Positions 35,045 to 38,147 of a stretch of 38,147 nucleotides of DNA are shown one piece after another. The stretch covers positions 1 to 38,147 of the forward strand of contig NZ_JAJATW010000026.1 of NCBI RefSeq assembly GCF_020532605.1. Direction: 5' to 3'. The DNA is from Marinomonas algarum. GTDB taxonomy: Bacteria; Pseudomonadota; Gammaproteobacteria; Pseudomonadales; Marinomonadaceae. The position numbers and the translations under genes are program-made. How positions within the stretch are numbered: position 1 is the first letter of the stretch; each line of letters begins with the position of its first letter. A model generated the notes under the pieces. The model ran no database searches, was not told where the DNA came from, and was given only the letters and a program-made list of their open reading frames with translations.

Positions 35045-36445
35045 TTATTTTTTTAGTAGCGCTAGCTTTTGAGCAAAGTCGGGTGAGTGAGAGTTGGACA
35101 GTGTGGCTGTGATTTGCCTTGCATAGGGAAGGTAGTTTTCTAGGTCTTTTTTGGGCATAGGATCATCGTTTGGTAGTTTGACCGTGACAGGGTTTTTATG
35201 GACTCCATTCACCCTAAACTCGTAATGTAAATGAGGCCCTGTAGCCCAACCTGTTTGCCCAACATAGGCAACGGTTTCACCCTGTTGAATGCGTGCACCG
35301 CGTTTTGTTCCTCTAGCAAACCCTCGTAAATGGGCATACAGCGTTTCATAACCTTTACCATGGTCAATAATAACCACATTGCCATAGCCATTCTGTTTCC
35401 CTGCGAAGGTGATTTTTCCATCACCTGCTGCTTTTACTGGCGTACCGCTGGCAGCAGCGTAGTCGACACCTCGGTGTGGGCGGCTGGTTTTAAATATAGG
35501 ATGTAATCTATTCGGATTAAACTTTGACGAGATGCGAGTGAAGTCTACAGGCGTTCTAATAAAGGCTTTGCGCATTGCTAAGCCATCGGGTGTGTAATAG
35601 TTTGCTCCTTTTTTGGTATCAAAACGGATTGCTTGGAATGTCCGACCGTTGTTAATAAACTGCGCGGCAAGGATGTTTCCATTGCCAATTTTTTCACCTT
35701 CAAGGTACTTCTCTTCGTATAAGACACTTAGGCTATCGCCTTTTCGAATATCAAGAGCAAAATCGATATCCCAACCAAAAATATTGGCTAACTCTATAAG
35801 CAGTGCTTGGCTTATACCAGACTTCAGCCCGTCTATAAAAAGTGAACTGTTGATGTCTGCTTCTTTGTACGTTTGGACAATGTTGGGCTCTTTTTCAACG
35901 TTAGTTCTATTAAAACTGTTTGTGTCTCGTTCAAAGACAACGCTGCTAATGCGATTTTTAATGTAGGTCAACTGTGTGAGTTCTCCTGAAGTGTTGTTGA
36001 CCGTAAAGTTTAAGGTTTGCCCAGGTCTGATTCTAAGCAATGAGCCTTGCTCCTTATCTGCTAAAGAGACTTTGTAGATATCCTGAGCAGAGATGCCCGC
36101 TTTTGAAAGGATACGTGATAACGAGTCACCGCTTTTGATTTTGACAGAAGTCTCTAAAAAAGAAGGTGGAAGCGTTGTCTTGGCAAAGGTTGCACCTTCA
36201 ATGGCAAGATTAGAATCTTCACTTTGTTTTGTCTGCGTGACAATATTATTTTCGTATGACCTGTTGTGAGGTAATTGAAGGTCTGTAACGGTAAGAGTGG
36301 AGGGTTCGACGATGTCAAGCGTCGCATCCAACGAAATGAAAGTCTGCTGTTTTTTTTCCTCTGGGAGTACGATAAGTCCTACAAGAATGGCTGTACTAAC
36401 AGCAGCGACAAGAAGAAGGTGTTTTGTTGGTAGTAACTTTCTCAA
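35045..36445 (-). CDS. M23 family metallopeptidase with LysM-like domain
   Basis: The 466-aa protein has one N-terminal membrane helix (about 9-27). A LysM/OapA-like domain (about 98-150, KIKSGDSLSRILSKAG) and a middle domain follow, then a C-terminal LytM/M23 peptidase with all zinc-site residues: H324 and D328 (HRGVD), H372 and H405/H407 (GPHLHYEF). It resembles MepM-type DD-endopeptidases that cut peptidoglycan cross-links during growth. It is divergent from tyrS, as in Pseudomonas. Confidence 0.93.
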   Translation of the reverse strand: MRKLLPTKHLLLVAAVSTAILVGLIVLPEEKKQQTFISLDATLDIVEPSTLTVTDLQLPHNRSYENNIVTQTKQSEDSNLAIEGATFAKTTLPPSFLETSVKIKSGDSLSRILSKAGISAQDIYKVSLADKEQGSLLRIRPGQTLNFTVNNTSGELTQLTYIKNRISSVVFERDTNSFNRTNVEKEPNIVQTYKEADINSSLFIDGLKSGISQALLIELANIFGWDIDFALDIRKGDSLSVLYEEKYLEGEKIGNGNILAAQFINNGRTFQAIRFDTKKGANYYTPDGLAMRKAFIRTPVDFTRISSKFNPNRLHPIFKTSRPHRGVDYAAASGTPVKAAGDGKITFAGKQNGYGNVVIIDHGKGYETLYAHLRGFARGTKRGARIQQGETVAYVGQTGWATGPHLHYEFRVNGVHKNPVTVKLPNDDPMPKKDLENYLPYARQITATLSNSHSPDFAQKLALLKK

Positions 36446-36551
36446 AATGTATACCCAAAAAATCTTTATAAAAGCCTTATAATCCTATCAATATTACTTT
36501 TATAATTGAATGCTAAAGAAAGATAAACTAATCAGGATATGGATCAAAATA

Positions 36552-37856
36552 ATGACTGTAAGCAATAACGACCTCTTAAATGACTTGCAAGCTCGTGGAC
36601 TTATCGCCCAAATGACGTCGGAAGATGAGCTTAAAAAACACTTAGAAAGTGGCAGTCGTACATTGTATTGTGGTTTTGATCCCACTGCAGATAGCTTGCA
36701 TCTAGGGCATTTGGTACCACTCCTTGTGTTAAAACGTTTTCAAGATGCTGGCCATAATCCGATCGCATTAGTAGGTGGCGCAACGGGGCTTATTGGTGAT
36801 CCAAGCTTTAAAGCAGCAGAGCGTCAGTTAAATACTTCTGATGTGGTGGCTGGTTGGGCAGAGAAAATTAAAGGTCAAGTGAGCCAATTCATTAAATTCG
36901 ACGGTGTGACGAACCCAGCTAAAGTGGTCAACAACCTTGATTGGGCTGGCGAAATGAGCATGCTGGATTTCCTCAGAGATGTTGGTAAACATTTCTCGGT
37001 AAATGCCATGATCAACAAAGAATCAGTGCAGCAGCGACTTAACCGAGAAGGTGCGGGTATATCTTTTACCGAATTCTCCTATGCGTTGTTGCAAGGAATG
37101 GATTTTGCCGAACTGAACCGAATGTATGATTGCACACTTCAAGTGGGTGGTAGCGATCAATGGGGTAACATTGTTGGCGGCATCGACCTTTCTCGTCGTC
37201 AAAACCAAGCGCAAACTTTTGGTTTAACGGTTCCTTTGGTAACAAAGTCTGATGGTACTAAGTTTGGTAAAACAGAATCTGGTGCGATTTGGTTAGATCC
37301 TGCGAAGACAAGCCAATATGCTTTTTACCAATTTTGGATGAACACTGCTGACGCTGATGTTTATAAGTTCTTAAGGTTTTTTACTTTCTTGTCGCTCGAC
37401 GAAGTGAGCGACATAGAAAAAGCAGACCAAGAAAGTGAAGGTAAACCACAAGGCCAGGCGATACTCGCTCATGAAGTGACTAAGCTGGTTCATGGTGAAG
37501 AAGGGTTGCAAGCGGCAGAACGCATCACCTTGGCTTTATTTAGTGGCGATGTCGATTCACTTAGTGAGCAAGACTTAGAGCAAATCCAACAAGATGGACT
37601 TCCAAGCAGTTCACTTGAGGGAATTGATTTGTCTTCGACTCCGCTTACTAGTCTGATGGCGGATGCGGGCCTCGCTGCCAGTGGTAAACAAGTGAAAGAC
37701 GCATTGCAGCGTAATTCTGTATTCGTAAATGGCGTGGCAAAAGGGTTAGATGACAATATGAAAGCGGCTGAAATTTTTAGTTCAGAGCTTGGTTACTACG
37801 GGAAATACTTCTTGGTTAAATTGGGTAAGAAAAAGCATCATTTATTTGTAAAATAG
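36552..37856 (+). CDS. tyrS: Tyrosyl-tRNA synthetase
   Basis: From ATG 36552 the enzyme is 434 aa, starting MTVSNNDLLNDLQARGL in register with homologues. An in-frame ATG at 36510 would add 14 residues unlike the family; neither start has a strong ribosome site. Class-I motifs are HLGH (50-53) and KFGKT (237-241), with GGSDQWGNI for tyrosine binding. A C-terminal S4 domain covers about 370-430. In Pseudomonas the homologous gene next to an M23 peptidase precedes an rRNA operon. Confidence 0.96.
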   Translation: MTVSNNDLLNDLQARGLIAQMTSEDELKKHLESGSRTLYCGFDPTADSLHLGHLVPLLVLKRFQDAGHNPIALVGGATGLIGDPSFKAAERQLNTSDVVAGWAEKIKGQVSQFIKFDGVTNPAKVVNNLDWAGEMSMLDFLRDVGKHFSVNAMINKESVQQRLNREGAGISFTEFSYALLQGMDFAELNRMYDCTLQVGGSDQWGNIVGGIDLSRRQNQAQTFGLTVPLVTKSDGTKFGKTESGAIWLDPAKTSQYAFYQFWMNTADADVYKFLRFFTFLSLDEVSDIEKADQESEGKPQGQAILAHEVTKLVHGEEGLQAAERITLALFSGDVDSLSEQDLEQIQQDGLPSSSLEGIDLSSTPLTSLMADAGLAASGKQVKDALQRNSVFVNGVAKGLDDNMKAAEIFSSELGYYGKYFLVKLGKKKHHLFVK

Positions 37857-37882
37857 GTGTTGAGTTTCTACCTGGCAATATT

Positions 37883-37906
37883 AAAAGACGCTTTGGCGTC
37901 TTTTTT
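37883..37906 (+). terminator. Intrinsic terminator of tyrS
   Basis: A 9-bp stem (37883-37891 with 37896-37904, AAAAGACGC/GCGTCTTTT) with a TTTG loop is followed by T. Confidence 0.88.
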
Positions 37907-38006
37907 ACAGGTGTGGTTGCTAATTGGATGTGCTTTCTGGTTGTTATTTGATCAAAACGGCCTACTTCTGATCGTTTCTTGATCTGTTTTGTCCTTGTTT
38001 CAAATT

Positions 38007-38020
38007 AATTTGTACAAATT
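38007..38020. repeat. 14-bp perfect palindrome upstream of the terminal promoter
   Basis: AATTTGTACAAATT is fully self-complementary. It ends 21 bases before the -35 box, inside the AT-rich upstream element. Confidence 0.6.
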
Positions 38021-38041
38021 GTGTTTTTCTTCAAAAAAGGG

Positions 38042-38069
38042 TTGCACAAAATCTGTAGATCCTTAATAT
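38042..38069 (+). promoter_or_regulatory. Strong promoter, probably of an rRNA operon
   Basis: TTGCAC (38042-38047) and TAATAT (38064-38069) are spaced by 16 bases. An AT-rich upstream element lies at about 38000-38040, and a GC-rich discriminator (ACGCCCTCG) and a leader with GACACGGACAG follow. No ORF starts before the window end. Position after tyrS, as in Pseudomonas, suggests 16S rRNA follows. The remainder, 38070-38147, holds two small hairpins (38092-38102, 38102-38120) and no gene. Confidence 0.65.
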
Positions 38070-38147
38070 ACGCCCTCGCTGACACGGACAGGGCTTCAAG
38101 CCTTAGCTTACTAAACTAAGTTAAGAAGATGAGTCGCTTAAGTGAAT

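Overview
This window is ordinary core genome of a marine-type gammaproteobacterium. Protein sequences and gene order point to the Oceanospirillales, most like Marinomonas, with gene clusters that match the Pseudomonas arrangement. It starts inside the 3' part of a 5S rRNA gene and ends just after a strong promoter with an AT-rich upstream element. That promoter lies downstream of tyrS, where Pseudomonas carries an rRNA operon. The 38 kb is therefore probably the segment between two rRNA operons pointing the same way. I saw no insertion sequences, prophage genes, CRISPR arrays or defence islands.

Layout. 1-135: 5S tail and terminator. 287-2875: cold-shock protein with a long leader, DUF2058 protein, outer-membrane porin. 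2974-5538: cupin protein, fumarylacetoacetate-hydrolase-family enzyme, DTW-domain tRNA modification enzyme, glutathione-transferase-like protein. 5560-11119: bamD (-) divergent from rluD, pgeF and clpB (+). 11194-11775: small outer-membrane beta-barrel protein (-). 11891-12339: five minus-strand tRNAs alternating Gln-Met-Gln-Met-Gln behind one promoter. 12453-18306 (-): TPR lipoprotein, lolB, ispE, rplY, pth, ychF. 18521-21771 (+): hemA-prfA-prmC. 21772-23818: yaaA, a 68-aa unknown protein and an SBF-like transporter. 23873-28150 (-): hemC-hemD-hemX-hemY. 28307-29707: argH. 29789-30673 (-): unknown membrane-anchored protein. 30934-34542 (+): lptM-lysA-dapF-DUF484-HAD phosphatase. 34646-37856: trxA, M23 peptidase (-), tyrS.

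Main themes are tetrapyrrole synthesis (hemA in one operon, hemCDXY in another), translation (prfA, prmC, pth, rplY, ychF, rluD, tyrS, tRNAs), envelope biogenesis (bamD, lolB, lptM, porin, M23 peptidase, pgeF), lysine/diaminopimelate and arginine synthesis, and stress proteins (clpB, csp, trxA, yaaA). The most interesting points are departures from conserved gene order: prs is absent between ispE and rplY, and xerC is absent between the DUF484 and HAD genes. Others are a structured leader before rplY, a long csp leader, a possible 3'-UTR small RNA after the porin gene, and a few unassigned proteins. I did not find a convincing undescribed biological system.
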